Shown here: piece by piece, positions 8,463 to 21,158 of the stretch
Position numbering within the stretch: position 1 is the first letter of the stretch
Layout: every line of letters starts with the position of its first letter
Assembly: GCF_005863245.1 (NCBI RefSeq)
Contig: NZ_VBUT01000010.1
Coordinates: forward strand, 1 to 64,000
DNA: 64,000 nucleotides
Direction: 5' to 3'
Origin: Nocardia cyriacigeorgica
GTDB taxonomy: Bacteria; Actinomycetota; Actinomycetes; Mycobacteriales; Mycobacteriaceae
Program-made: the position numbers and the translations under genes
The notes under the pieces: model-generated
Seen by the model: the letters and a program-made list of their open reading frames with translations, nothing else
What the model was told of the DNA's origin: nothing
The model's database searches: none

Positions 8463-8801
8463 ATGTCCGAGGAAATCGTTGATGTCTCGATCACCGCGAA
8501 CGATCCGGAATGGCTGGCCGAGTTCACCCGGAGTCTGATCACCGATCGGCTGGCCGCGTGCGGCAACATCATCTCCGGGGTGCGGTCGATCTACCGGTGG
8601 AACGATGCCGTGCACGCCAATGGGGAGAACCTGGTGATCCTGCATACCCGGCGGTCGCTGGTGGGCGCGATCATCGAACGCGCCGACGCCGAGCATGCGG
8701 ATGAGACGCCGCAGGTGCTCGCGGTTCCGGTGGTGCAGGCGCATCCGGGGTACCGGCAGTGGGTGCTGGATTCGACTCTCGAACCGACGTTGCTCGCCTG
8801 A
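8463..8801 (+). CDS. cutA: CutA1-like divalent cation tolerance protein
   Basis: 112 residues, the usual CutA1 length. Typical strands and turns are visible: VSITANDPEWLAEFTRSLI, LAACGNIISGVRSIYRWN, ENLVILHTRR and VPVVQAHPGYRQWV. CutA1 is a trimeric, ferredoxin-like fold protein linked to copper tolerance in enteric bacteria; its molecular role in actinobacteria is not settled. It stands alone, with 190 bases of non-coding sequence upstream and the ChoD gene converging on it from the other strand. Confidence 0.85.
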   Translation: MSEEIVDVSITANDPEWLAEFTRSLITDRLAACGNIISGVRSIYRWNDAVHANGENLVILHTRRSLVGAIIERADAEHADETPQVLAVPVVQAHPGYRQWVLDSTLEPTLLA

Positions 8802-8942
8802 TGGCGGCGCCGGAGTCGGCGAGGTAGAGCTCGCGCCGGGCGTCGAGGGCGGGGCGGCAGGCCGCTTCCGCACCCCGCGGGGAATGTCGGCGGGGCGGGC
8901 CCGGCTCGGCCTCGGGCTGAAATGCTCGCCCGCACCTGACGA

Positions 8943-10679
8943 TCAAGCTCCGACTTCGCCGCGCTGCGGGGCCGGTTGGGGGCCGAAACCGACGATCGGC
9001 AGGCGCAAGGCCGCGGGCGCGTGCGCTGGAACCACCGGGTTGCGGGGCGGCACCGGTGGGATGCGCCGGTGCGGAGTGCCCATGGGCGGGCGGGTGTCCA
9101 CCTCGCCTTTGTTGGGCCAGAGGGCGGCGGCGCGTTCGGCCTGGGCGACGATGGTGAGCGACGGGTTGACGCCGAGGTTGGCGGAGATGGCGGCGCCGTC
9201 GACAATGCTCAACGTCGAATAGCCGTAGACGCGGTGGTAGGAGTCGATGACGCCGTGGTCGGGGTCGGCGCCGATGGCGCAGCCGCCGATGAAATGGGCG
9301 GTCATCGGGACGTCGAACAGGTCCGGCCAGGTGCTGCCCGCGGTGGCGCCGAGCTTCTCGGCGACGCGACGGGTGGCCTCGTGACCTGCGGGGATCCAGG
9401 TCGGATTGGGTTCGCCGTAACCCTGCTTGCTGGCGAACTTGCGGCCGAACAATCCGCGCTTGGTGTAGGTGGTGATCGAGTTGTCCAGCGATTGCATGAC
9501 CAGCAGGATCAGCGTGCGTTCGCTCCACTGACGGGTGCGCAGCAGGCGGACGGTGCGGATCGGCTGCTTCAACGCCACCGGCAGCACCCGCACCCACGGC
9601 GGGATCCGGTGGCCGCCATCGATGAGGTAGGTCTGCAACAGGCCCATCGCGTTGGAGCCCTTGCCGTAGCGCACGGGTTCGACGTGCGTATCGGGGGTGG
9701 GATGGAACGACGAGGTGATGGCGACGCCGCGGGTGATGTCCATATCCGGGTCGACCTCGGTGCGGCCGGCACCGAGAATGGCTTCGGAATTGGTGCGGGT
9801 CAGCACGCCGAGACGTTTCGACAGGTCCGGCATCACGCCGGTGTCGCGCATCTTGAACAGCAAGCGCTGGGTGCCCCAGGTGCCGGCGGCCAGCACCACT
9901 CGACCGGCGCGGAAGGTGCGGCGGCCGCGCCGGGTCCAGGAACCGGTGCGGTGGGTGTCGACCAGCCAGGTGCCGTCGGGTTGCGGGCGGATCGCGGTGA
10001 CCGTCGTCATCGGATGCACTTGTGCCCCAGCCTTTTCGGCTAGTCCGAGATAGTTCTTGACGAGCGTGTTCTTGGCGCCGTGGCGGCAGCCGCTCATGCA
10101 TTCGCCGCATTCGATACAGCCGGTGCGGTCCGGTCCGACACCACCGAAATAGGGGTCGGGCACGGTTTTGCCGGGTTCACCGAAATACACCCCGACGGGC
10201 GTGGGCACGAAAGTCTCGCCGACGCCCATATCGGTGGCGACCGCCCGGATGACGTCGTCGGCGGGCGTCATATGCGGGTTGCGCACCACGCCGAGCATTC
10301 TGGTCGCCTGCTCGTAGAACGGGCTCAGCTCGTCATCCCAGTCGGTGATATCTGCCCACTGCCGGTCGGCGAAGAACGCGGGACCTGGTTTGTACAGCGT
10401 GTTGGCGTAATTCAATGATCCGCCGCCCACACCCGCGCCGGCCAGGATGAAGCAGTCGCGCAGCCGGTGAATGCGTTGAATGCCGTAGCAGCCGAGTTTG
10501 GGCGCCCACAGGTATTTGCGCATATCCCAGTTCGTCGCCGCGAACTCGTCGTCGGCGAAGCGGCGCCCCGCCTCGAGCACCGCGACTCGATAGCCCTTTT
10601 CCGTCAGCCGCAGCGCCAAAACACTGCCACCGAACCCGGAACCGACGATCACCACGTCGACATCGAGTTCCCCGCTCAT
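8943..10679 (-). CDS. choD: GMC-family oxidoreductase, ChoD-type (putative cholesterol oxidase)
   Basis: 578 residues. The N-terminus has the FAD dinucleotide site VVIVGSGFGGSVLALRL and the C-terminus the GMC end (GGCAIGADPDHGVIDSYHRV, then SANLGVNPSLTI). The layout matches mycobacterial ChoD, annotated as cholesterol oxidase although its in vivo substrate is debated. Residues 188-198 hold CIECGECMSGC, four Cys in a C-x2-C-x2-C-x3-C pattern like a ferredoxin cluster site, followed by AKNT. ATG 10679 has GGAGGTGG upstream. The last 60 residues are proline-rich. The nearby 5-alpha-reductase gene supports steroid oxidation. Confidence 0.85.
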   Translation of the reverse strand: MSGELDVDVVIVGSGFGGSVLALRLTEKGYRVAVLEAGRRFADDEFAATNWDMRKYLWAPKLGCYGIQRIHRLRDCFILAGAGVGGGSLNYANTLYKPGPAFFADRQWADITDWDDELSPFYEQATRMLGVVRNPHMTPADDVIRAVATDMGVGETFVPTPVGVYFGEPGKTVPDPYFGGVGPDRTGCIECGECMSGCRHGAKNTLVKNYLGLAEKAGAQVHPMTTVTAIRPQPDGTWLVDTHRTGSWTRRGRRTFRAGRVVLAAGTWGTQRLLFKMRDTGVMPDLSKRLGVLTRTNSEAILGAGRTEVDPDMDITRGVAITSSFHPTPDTHVEPVRYGKGSNAMGLLQTYLIDGGHRIPPWVRVLPVALKQPIRTVRLLRTRQWSERTLILLVMQSLDNSITTYTKRGLFGRKFASKQGYGEPNPTWIPAGHEATRRVAEKLGATAGSTWPDLFDVPMTAHFIGGCAIGADPDHGVIDSYHRVYGYSTLSIVDGAAISANLGVNPSLTIVAQAERAAALWPNKGEVDTRPPMGTPHRRIPPVPPRNPVVPAHAPAALRLPIVGFGPQPAPQRGEVGA

Positions 10680-10842
10680 CTGCCACCTCCGCGGCCGACG
10701 TTAACAGCCGTGGACACGCGGTTACCCGAAATTGTGCAGTATCGGAAACTCCGCAGGCCGCGGACTCCGACACGTCACAACTGAAGCATCCCGCGCTGTT
10801 CCCCACCGCCTCCGCGGCTATCCGACCCGACAAACCCGGAGT

Positions 10843-11292
10843 TCAGTCGGATCCGTCCTGGATCAACAAACGAAACGATGAGAACGACGGCGTCAGTGGC
10901 GCCACCGCACGGAAATCACGCTCGTCGAGCGTCACGATGGCGTTGGTCAAATATCGCTCGGCGAGAACGATGTTCACCGCGTCCGCCAGGTCCAGCCGCA
11001 ATCCGCCGAATTGGGTGATGAGCCGTTGTGCGACCCGGAGATCGTGGTGATCGACAGGCGGTACGAGAACGGCGCCTTCTTCCGCCGAAGTCAGTACATC
11101 GTCCAGGACGAGGTCGGCGATACGGCGGTCCTTCCCGAACCGGGCGATGAGCAGGTGGTCCACCTCGTCCAGAACCAGCGGAGAAACGACGGCGACCGAG
11201 GTGCTGAGCAACTCACGGACCCGATCCCGCTGCGGTGCGGAATTGTCATACGCAGCGATGAGCGCCGACGTATCGGCGATGAAAAAGCTCAA
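10843..11292 (-). CDS. vapC: PIN-domain toxin (VapC-like)
   Basis: 149 residues of PIN fold, a Mg-dependent RNase. The first acidic residue is Asp7 in FIADTSALIAAYD; further acidic positions come from the region SPLVLDEVDHL and from LRLDLADAVNIVLA, with IVTLDERDF at the end. The start ATG overlaps the stop of the upstream antitoxin gene by four bases (ATGA), the classic antitoxin-toxin coupling. The toxin role follows from the family and the pairing; the RNA target is unknown. Confidence 0.88.
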   Translation of the reverse strand: MSFFIADTSALIAAYDNSAPQRDRVRELLSTSVAVVSPLVLDEVDHLLIARFGKDRRIADLVLDDVLTSAEEGAVLVPPVDHHDLRVAQRLITQFGGLRLDLADAVNIVLAERYLTNAIVTLDERDFRAVAPLTPSFSSFRLLIQDGSD

Positions 11293-11519
11293 CGTTCGTA
11301 TGCGGTGCGAAGGTGCTCGTCCGCCTTCGCTGCGAACTGCGGATCACCCGAATCGAACGACGGCCATTCCCGCTTCCGCGGCGCACGAGGTGCGCGCAGC
11401 AAGACCAGATCGATACCTTCCCGAATGAGGTCCGCCTCGGAACGGCCCGCCGCCTCAGCCGCTTGCTTGAGACGCGACGTCTGCTCCTGATCCAGGTAAA
11501 CGCTCGTCTTGACCTTCAT
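11289..11519 (-). CDS. vapB: ribbon-helix-helix antitoxin (VapB-like)
   Basis: 76 residues. The N-terminus MKVKTSVYLDQEQTSRLKQA is an RHH/CopG DNA-binding strand-helix, followed by a helix (AGRSEADLIREGIDLVL) and an acidic, flexible tail likely to neutralise the PIN toxin. The open frame extends to 11840, but the upstream part is a shadow of the TetR gene; ATG 11519 fits the RHH start. Two ACGTAGGG repeats just upstream are probable autoregulatory sites. Confidence 0.85.
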   Translation of the reverse strand: MKVKTSVYLDQEQTSRLKQAAEAAGRSEADLIREGIDLVLLRAPRAPRKREWPSFDSGDPQFAAKADEHLRTAYER

Positions 11520-11521
11520 AA

Positions 11522-11541
11522 ACGTAGGGTACCACGTAGGG
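11522..11541. promoter_or_regulatory. direct repeat ACGTAGGG x2, probable VapB operator
   Basis: ACGTAGGG occurs at 11522-11529 and 11534-11541, a 12-base period, starting three bases before the vapB start codon. RHH antitoxins usually bind short direct or inverted repeats in their own promoter, so this is a reasonable operator candidate. The assignment is inference from position. Confidence 0.5.
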
Positions 11542-11572
11542 CATCCATCGTCCCCTATGCAAATTTGGCGCC

Positions 11573-12187
11573 CTATCGCCCGTTCTCCAGCGCCGCATGC
11601 AACGTCACCGCCCACTGGTGGACGATCTGCTTGCGCCGCGCCGAGTCGTCGGTCAGCACGTCGGCGAGGCCGAGGCCGCGGGCCATGTCGAGGGTGGCTT
11701 GGACGAGGTGGTGGGCTACCGGGTCGGCGTCGTCGACGCCGAGGGCTTCGACCGCGCGGCGGTGCGACACCCGGCCGAAGCGGGCCTCCAGGGGGACGAT
11801 GCGTTCGCGCAGCGCGGGGTCGGCGGCGGCGTGGGTCCACACCTGCAAGGCCGCCTTGAACAGCGGGCTGGTGTAGGACTCGACCAGTCCCGCCACCACG
11901 GCCTCGGTCCGCCCGACACCGACGGCGGTGGCGGCGACGGTTTCCGCCTCCGCCTTCGCCTGCTCGGTCCTGGTGTCGAACATGTACTCGAGCGCCGCGG
12001 TGATCAGGTCTTCCCTGGTGGGGAAGTGATGCTGGGCGGCCCCACGCGACACCCCCGCGCGTTCGGCGACGACGGCCACCGTCGCGGCCGCCCAGCCCAT
12101 CTCGGCCAGACAGTCGATGGTCGCCTCGAGCAGCCGCTGCCGGGTGGCCCGGCTGCGGTCCTGCTTCGGTTCGTGGGGTGTCGCCAT
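11573..12187 (-). CDS. TetR-family regulator closing the acyl-CoA operon
   Basis: 204 residues with a clear TetR HTH near residues 15-60 (ATVAVVAERAGVSRGAAQHHFPTREDLI) and a C-terminal effector domain of helices. It begins four bases after the stop of the hydratase gene and so is probably the last gene of the operon that starts with the AtuA-like gene. The operon promoter has a CAAGC-N6-GCTTG inverted repeat, a plausible site for this protein. The inducer is likely an acyl-CoA of the pathway, by analogy with other TetR regulators of fatty and terpene acid degradation. Confidence 0.85.
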   Translation of the reverse strand: MATPHEPKQDRSRATRQRLLEATIDCLAEMGWAAATVAVVAERAGVSRGAAQHHFPTREDLITAALEYMFDTRTEQAKAEAETVAATAVGVGRTEAVVAGLVESYTSPLFKAALQVWTHAAADPALRERIVPLEARFGRVSHRRAVEALGVDDADPVAHHLVQATLDMARGLGLADVLTDDSARRKQIVHQWAVTLHAALENGR

Positions 12188-12191
12188 GGGC

Positions 12192-12965
12192 CTATTGTGC
12201 CCAGCTGGGCGGGCGCTTCTGCAGGAAGGCCGTCATGCCCTCGATCACCTCGGGGGTGCCGAAGAAGCTGCCGGAGCGTTGCGCGAGTTCCTCGGCTTCG
12301 GCGTCGAACCCGGCCAGCAGCGCCGCGTTGACCAGCTTCTTCGATTCCGCCAGCCCCTGCGGCGAGCCCTTGCGCAGCTCACCGCACAGCCGCTTGACCT
12401 CGGCCGCCGGGTCGTCGGCGGCGATGGTGATGAGCCCGATCTGCTGCGCCACCGCAGTGTCGAATTTCTCACCGGTGAGGTAGTAGCGACTGGCCGCGCG
12501 CTGGTTCAGCCGCGGCAACAGGGTCAGCGAGATCATGAACGGCGCCATGCCGATCCGCACCTCGGTGAGCGCGAAACTGCTCGACGGACCCGCCACCACC
12601 AGATCGCAGGCGGCGATGATGCCCATGCCACCCGCCCGCACATTGCCGTCGATCTGGGCGATCACCGGTTTGGGCGCGGCCACCAGCCCGCGCAGCACGT
12701 CGATCATCTGACGGGTGCGCTGATCGGCCGCGGTGGCGGGGTCGGCGTTGGCGGCTTCACTCAGATCCGCACCGGCGCAGAACGTATTGCCGGTGTGGGT
12801 GAGCACGATGCCGCGCACCGCGGGATCGGCGACCGCCGCATCGATTCCGGCGAGCAGCTCCCGAACCAGCTTGGACGACAACGCATTGCGATTATGCGGT
12901 GAATCGAAGGTCAGTGTCGCGAACCCGTCGGCGACCTCGTAACGCACGAACGGCGCTTCGCTCAT
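12192..12965 (-). CDS. echA7: enoyl-CoA hydratase/isomerase family protein
   Basis: 257 residues of crotonase fold. The oxyanion-hole region is NTFCAGADLSEA and the second is GNVRAGGMGIIAACDL. Of the two catalytic Glu positions in classical enoyl-CoA hydratase, the second is kept (FALTEVRIG) while the first, in GGGCE, is replaced by GGMGI. Relatives in leucine and acyclic terpene breakdown (methylglutaconyl- or isohexenylglutaconyl-CoA hydratases) show such divergence. Its place downstream of biotin carboxylase subunits suggests hydration of a carboxylated branched enoyl-CoA. The symbol follows the M. tuberculosis gene order as I remember it. Confidence 0.82.
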   Translation of the reverse strand: MSEAPFVRYEVADGFATLTFDSPHNRNALSSKLVRELLAGIDAAVADPAVRGIVLTHTGNTFCAGADLSEAANADPATAADQRTRQMIDVLRGLVAAPKPVIAQIDGNVRAGGMGIIAACDLVVAGPSSSFALTEVRIGMAPFMISLTLLPRLNQRAASRYYLTGEKFDTAVAQQIGLITIAADDPAAEVKRLCGELRKGSPQGLAESKKLVNAALLAGFDAEAEELAQRSGSFFGTPEVIEGMTAFLQKRPPSWAQ

Positions 12966-13069
12966 GACTCCACCTCTCCGGCACTCGGCATCGATAAGAC
13001 CGAGGCCTCGGCTGTGTTGAATGCTCGCCCGCGGCGCTCACTCATCCGAATCTCCAATCCGGCGCCCGA

Positions 13070-13099
13070 CCGGCCCCGCACCGAGCGATGCGGGGCCGG
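13070..13099 (-). terminator. 11-bp hairpin between fadE12 and echA7
   Basis: CCGGCCCCGCA (13070-13080) pairs perfectly with TGCGGGGCCGG (13089-13099) around an 8-base loop. It lies eight bases after the acyl-CoA dehydrogenase stop on the minus strand and about 105 bases ahead of the hydratase start. No T-run follows, so it may act as an attenuator or RNA-processing site that lowers expression of the last two genes. Confidence 0.5.
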
Positions 13100-13107
13100 G
13101 ACCGGGA

Positions 13108-14268
13108 TCAGTAGGACTTCGGCAGTCCCAGCGAGTGCTGGGCGACGAAGTTGAGGATCATTTCCCGGCTCACCGGCGCGATCCGCGCGATGCGCGCGGC
13201 ACCGAGCATGGCGGCCAGCCCGTATTCGCTGGTCAAACCGGCCCCACCGTGGGTCTGGATGGCCTGATCGAGGGCCTTGATGCTGGCCTCGCCCGCCGCG
13301 TACTTGGCCATGTTCGCGGCCTCGGCGGCGCCCATCTCGTCGCCGGCGTCGTAGAGGGTGGCGGCCTTCTGCATCATCAGCTTGGCCTGTTCGAGCTCGA
13401 TCTTCACCTGCGCCAGCGGATGCGCGATGCCCTGGTGCGCGCCGATCGGCGTCTTCCAGACGGTGCGTTCCTTGGCGTATTCGACCGCGCGGTCGATGGC
13501 GTAGCGGCCCATGCCGACGGCCATCGCGGCACCCATGATGCGCTCGGGGTTCAGGCCCGCGAACAGCTGCATGAGTGCGGCGTCCTCCTTGCCGACCAGC
13601 GCGCTGGCGGGCAGCCGGACGTCGTCGAGGAACAGCGTGAACTGGTGGTCCGGTTCGATGATGTCCATCTCCTGCGGCGTCTTCTGGAAGCCGGGAGCGT
13701 CGGTGGGGACGATGAACAGGGCGGGCTTGAGCTTGCCGGTCTTGTGGTCCTCGGTGCGCGAGACGATGAGCACGGCCTCGGCCTGATCGACGCCGGAGAT
13801 GAAGATCTTGCGGCCATTGAGGATCCAGTCGTCACCGTCGCGGCGCGCGGTGGTGGTGATCTGATGCGAGTTGGAGCCCGCGTCCGGTTCGGTGATGCCG
13901 AAGACCATCTTGCCGCTGCCGTCGGACAGTTTCGGCAGCCAGGCCGCCTTCTGCTCGTCGGTGCCGTACTTGGTGATGATGGTGCCGCAGATGGCCGGGG
14001 AGACCACCATGAGCAGCAGACCGGCGCCCTGGGCGGCCAGCTCCTCCATCACCAGCGCCAGCTCGTACATGCCCGCGCCACCGCCGCCGTATTCCTCGGG
14101 CAGGTTGACGCCGAGGAAGCCGAGCTTGCCCGCCTCGGCCCACAGTTCGTCGAGCGGCTCGTTGGCGCGCGCCTTCGGCAGCACGTAGTCGCGGTAGTTG
14201 TACTTCGAGGCGAGCGCGGCGACGGCGGCCCGCAGCTCCTTGCGCTCGTCGGATTCGATGAAGCTCAT
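13108..14268 (-). CDS. fadE12: acyl-CoA dehydrogenase
   Basis: 386 residues with normal ACAD layout: helical N-domain, beta core with FGITEPDAGSNSH (FAD/substrate site) and a C-terminal helical domain containing QTHGGAGLTSEYGL. In the helix that holds the base of isovaleryl-CoA dehydrogenase it has NPERIMGAA, and the usual C-terminal YEGT position is not a Glu. This suggests the branched-chain type of enzyme (isovaleryl- or citronellyl-CoA-like), though that is inference. It starts three bases after the accA2 stop and is separated from echA7 by 142 bases holding a hairpin. Confidence 0.87.
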   Translation of the reverse strand: MSFIESDERKELRAAVAALASKYNYRDYVLPKARANEPLDELWAEAGKLGFLGVNLPEEYGGGGAGMYELALVMEELAAQGAGLLLMVVSPAICGTIITKYGTDEQKAAWLPKLSDGSGKMVFGITEPDAGSNSHQITTTARRDGDDWILNGRKIFISGVDQAEAVLIVSRTEDHKTGKLKPALFIVPTDAPGFQKTPQEMDIIEPDHQFTLFLDDVRLPASALVGKEDAALMQLFAGLNPERIMGAAMAVGMGRYAIDRAVEYAKERTVWKTPIGAHQGIAHPLAQVKIELEQAKLMMQKAATLYDAGDEMGAAEAANMAKYAAGEASIKALDQAIQTHGGAGLTSEYGLAAMLGAARIARIAPVSREMILNFVAQHSLGLPKSY

Positions 14269-14271
14269 GAC

Positions 14272-16272
<2,001 letters not shown>

Positions 16273-16283
16273 CGCCGACCGCC

Positions 16284-17882
16284 TCACATTCGGAAGACGC
16301 CGAAGCCCTCGGCGCCCTGGATCGGGGCTGTGTGAATGGCCGACAACGCCATTCCCAGCACGGTGCGGGTATCACGCGGATCGATGATGCCGTCGTCGTA
16401 GATGCGCCCGGACAGGAACATCGGCAGCGATTCGGCCTCGATCTGCGCCTCGACCATGGCGCTCATGGCGGCGGCGCCGTCTTCGTCGAAGGTCAGGCCC
16501 TTCGCCTCGGCGGCGGCGCGCTGCACGATGGTGATGACACCGGCCAGTTGCGCGCCACCCATCACGGCGGATTTGGCGCTGGGCCAGGCGAACAGGAACC
16601 GCGGGTTGAACGCGCGCCCGCACATGCCGTAGTGGCCCGCGCCGTAGGAGGCGCCGATGAGCAGCGAGATATGCGGCACCTTCGAGTTGGAGACCGCGTT
16701 GATCATCATCGAGCCGTGCTTGATGATGCCGCCCTGCTCGTACTCCTTGCCGACCATGTAGCCGGTGGTGTTGTGCAGGAACAACAGTGGCGTATTCGAC
16801 CGGTTGGCCAGCTGGATGAACTGGGTGGCCTTCTGCGATTCCTCGGAGAACAGCACACCGCGCGCGTTGGCGAGGATGCCGATCGGGTAGCCGTGCAGTT
16901 CGGCCCAACCGGTGACCAGGCTCGATCCGTACATGGGCTTGAACTCGTCGAAATCGGAGCCGTCGACGATGCGGGCGATCACCTCGCGCGGATCGAACGG
17001 GATCTTCAGATCCGACGGCACGATGCCGAGCAATTCCTCCGGGTCGTACAGCGGCGAGATGACGTCGCTGCGCGGCTGCGGGCCCTGCTTCTTCCAGTTC
17101 AGCCTGCGCACGATGGCGCGTCCGAGCCGGATCGCGTCCTGTTCGTCGGCGGCGAAATAGTCGGCCAGACCGGAGACACGGGCGTGCATTTCGGCGCCGC
17201 CGAGGGATTCGTCGTCGGATTCCTCACCGGTGGCCATCTTCACCAGCGGCGGGCCGCCGAGGAACACCTTCGCGCCCTCCTTGACCATCACCACGTAGTC
17301 GGACATGCCGGGAATGTAGGCGCCGCCCGCGGTGGAGTTGCCGAACACCAGCGAGATGGTCGGGATACCCGCCGCGGAGGCCTGGGTGAGATCGCGGAAC
17401 ATCGCGCCACCCGGGATGAAGACTTCCTTCTGGGTGGGCAGATCGGCACCGCCGGATTCCACCAGCGAGATCACCGGAAGCCGGTTCTGCTTGACGATCT
17501 CGTTGATGCGCAACGTCTTCCGCAGCGTCCACGGGTTCGAGGTGCCTCCGCGCACCGTCGGATCCGGCGCCACGATCATGCATTCGACGCCCTCGACCAC
17601 ACCGATGCCGGCGATGGTCGAGGCACCCACCTGGAACTCGCTGCCCCAGGCGGCCAGCGGGCACAGCTCCAGGAACGGTGAATCCTCGTCGAGCAGCAGT
17701 TCGATGCGCTCACGCGCGGTGAGCTTGCCGCGCTTGTGATGACGGGCAACCTTGTCCGGGCCGCCGCCGGCGATGGCCTTGGCGAATTCGGCCTCCAGCT
17801 CGGCGAGCTTGCCCGTCATCGCCTCCGCGGCCGCGGTGTACTCCGGCGACGACGGATCGAGGGTGGAACGGAAGGTCGTCAT
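16284..17882 (-). CDS. accD2: acyl-CoA carboxylase beta subunit (carboxyltransferase)
   Basis: 532 residues, from ATG 17882 which overlaps the fadE13 stop (ATGA). Both crotonase-like halves are present: the N-terminal part with KHHKRGKLTARERIELLLDE-type opening and GNSTAGGAYIPGMSDYVV, the C-terminal part with GASYGAGHYGMCGRAFNPRF. This is the methylcrotonyl/geranyl-CoA-type carboxyltransferase arrangement. It transfers carboxyl from biotin to a branched enoyl-CoA. The longer open frame upstream is out of frame with fadE13 and is not coding. Confidence 0.92.
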   Translation of the reverse strand: MTTFRSTLDPSSPEYTAAAEAMTGKLAELEAEFAKAIAGGGPDKVARHHKRGKLTARERIELLLDEDSPFLELCPLAAWGSEFQVGASTIAGIGVVEGVECMIVAPDPTVRGGTSNPWTLRKTLRINEIVKQNRLPVISLVESGGADLPTQKEVFIPGGAMFRDLTQASAAGIPTISLVFGNSTAGGAYIPGMSDYVVMVKEGAKVFLGGPPLVKMATGEESDDESLGGAEMHARVSGLADYFAADEQDAIRLGRAIVRRLNWKKQGPQPRSDVISPLYDPEELLGIVPSDLKIPFDPREVIARIVDGSDFDEFKPMYGSSLVTGWAELHGYPIGILANARGVLFSEESQKATQFIQLANRSNTPLLFLHNTTGYMVGKEYEQGGIIKHGSMMINAVSNSKVPHISLLIGASYGAGHYGMCGRAFNPRFLFAWPSAKSAVMGGAQLAGVITIVQRAAAEAKGLTFDEDGAAAMSAMVEAQIEAESLPMFLSGRIYDDGIIDPRDTRTVLGMALSAIHTAPIQGAEGFGVFRM

Positions 17883-19023
17883 GACTGGTACCCCAATACT
17901 TTCGACGCCAGCATGGTCAGGATTTCGTTGGTGCCACCGCCGATGCCGAGGATGCGGACGTCGCGGTAGATGCGTTCGATCTCGGATTCGCGCATGTAGC
18001 CCATGCCGCCGTGCAGCTGAACGCCCTGGTTGGCCACCCATTCGGCGGTCTCGACGGCGGTGTTCTTGGCGAAGCACACCTCGGCGATGAGGCCCTGTTC
18101 ACCGGCAGTGTGCCGCTCGACCAGCGCGCGGGTGTAGACCCGGGCCAGGTCGACGCGGCGGTGCATTTCGGTGAGCGTCATCTGCACCGATTGGCGGCTG
18201 ATCAGGGGACGACCGAAGGTTTCCCGGTTGCGGCACCATTCGAGCGTGAGATCCAGGGCGCGCTGGGCCTGCGCGTAGGCCTGCACCGCGAGGCCGACCC
18301 GCTCGCTGACGAAAGCCGTTGCGATCTGGGCGAATCCGGTGTTCTCGGCGCCGACCAGGTTGTCCACCGGCACTCGAACGTCCTCGTAGGAGAGTTCGGC
18401 GGTGTCGGAGGCCAGCCAGCCCATCTTCTCCAGCTTGCGCGCCACCGTGAAACCGGGCGTATCGGTGGGCACGATGACCAGCGACACCCCGCCCGCACCC
18501 GGCCCGCCGGTGCGCACCGCGGTCACCACGAAATCGGCGCGGCAGGCCGACGTGATGAAGGTCTTGGCGCCGTTGATGACGTAGTGGTCGCCGTCGCGGA
18601 CCGCCGAGGTGGTCAGGTGGCCCACGTCGGAACCGCCGCCGGGTTCGGTGATCGCCAGAGATCCGATCAGGTCACCGGCCAGCGTCGGGCGCACCCAGCG
18701 ATCGATCTGCTCGGTATTGCCGGAGGCGATGATGTGCGGCAACGCGATCCCGCACGTCATCAACGAGGCCCAGGCACCACCGGAGGCGCCGGCCTGGTGG
18801 AACTCCTCGCCGAGGATCACGGCGTCGATGGCATTACCGCCGGACCCGCCCACCGATTCCGGGACATCGATGCCGAGCAGTCCGAGCTCACCGGCCTTCT
18901 TGTGCAGTTCGCGCGGCAGCTCACCGGCCCGCTCCCAAGCACCGAGGTCGGGCAGCACCTCCCGCTCGACGAACCGGCGCACGGTGGCGCGCAACTCTTT
19001 TCGTTCCGGCGTATCCCAGACAC

Positions 19024-19027
<4 letters not shown>
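17879..19027 (-). CDS. fadE13: acyl-CoA dehydrogenase
   Basis: 382 residues, ATG 19027 overlapping the AtuA-like stop. It has LAITEPGGGSDVGHL (active-site/FAD strand), CRNRETFGRPL and QLHGGMGYMRE. The C-terminal motif is GIGGGTNEI, with Gly where MCAD has the catalytic Glu; FVSERVGLAVQ supplies a Glu in the helix used by isovaleryl-CoA dehydrogenase. It is thus probably a branched-acyl-CoA dehydrogenase, comparable in role to AtuD (citronellyl-CoA) or LiuA (isovaleryl-CoA). Two such enzymes in one operon suggest two successive dehydrogenations. Confidence 0.88.
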
Positions 19028-20748
<1,721 letters not shown>

Positions 20749-20859
20749 CAGCGGGTATGCCTCCTGTCGCGCTGGATCGGGCCGTCGCGATCGCGGGCCA
20801 CCGTCACGGCGCCCGGAATCCGCGTACGCCACCAGCATCACAGCCGGTCCGGAAAAAAT

Positions 20860-20875
20860 CAAGCTTGCGTGCTTG
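20860..20875. promoter_or_regulatory. inverted repeat CAAGC-N6-GCTTG upstream of the acyl-CoA operon
   Basis: CAAGC at 20860-20864 and GCTTG at 20871-20875, in an AT-richer patch about 110 bases ahead of the AtuA-like gene. Size and spacing suit a TetR dimer. The TetR gene at the far end of the operon is the obvious candidate to bind it. Confidence 0.5.
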
Positions 20876-20998
20876 TTAATTGCGGGCTATCGTCCACGTC
20901 GAATCGTCGCAGGCGAGAAGGCCTGATGGAGCGGAATGGCGCAGCGGCGCGAAGGCCCGACTGCCGGCGCGCGGCCATCGAACGGCACAATCGGCACC

Positions 20999-21154
20999 AT
21001 GTCCTCCGATGTCGCCGTGGTCTTCCTCTTCGCTCTCGCCGGATTCCTCATCGGCGGGGCCTACACGACCTGGAAGACCGCACGACCGCTCGCCATCGCC
21101 TTGGGCGTGTGCGCGGTGCTGGCGGCAGTGGGCGCCGTCGTCTGGCTTATCTAG
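20999..21154 (+). CDS. small two-helix membrane protein
   Basis: 51 residues: two hydrophobic segments (VAVVFLFALAGFLIGGAY and ALGVCAVLAAVGAVVWLI) joined by a short basic loop TTWKTARP. A longer frame from 20936 exists, but ATG 20999 begins directly at the first membrane helix. It converges with the cyclase gene; only four bases separate the two stop codons, within a run of CTAG repeats. Function unknown. Confidence 0.55.
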   Translation: MSSDVAVVFLFALAGFLIGGAYTTWKTARPLAIALGVCAVLAAVGAVVWLI

Positions 21155-21158
21155 CTAG

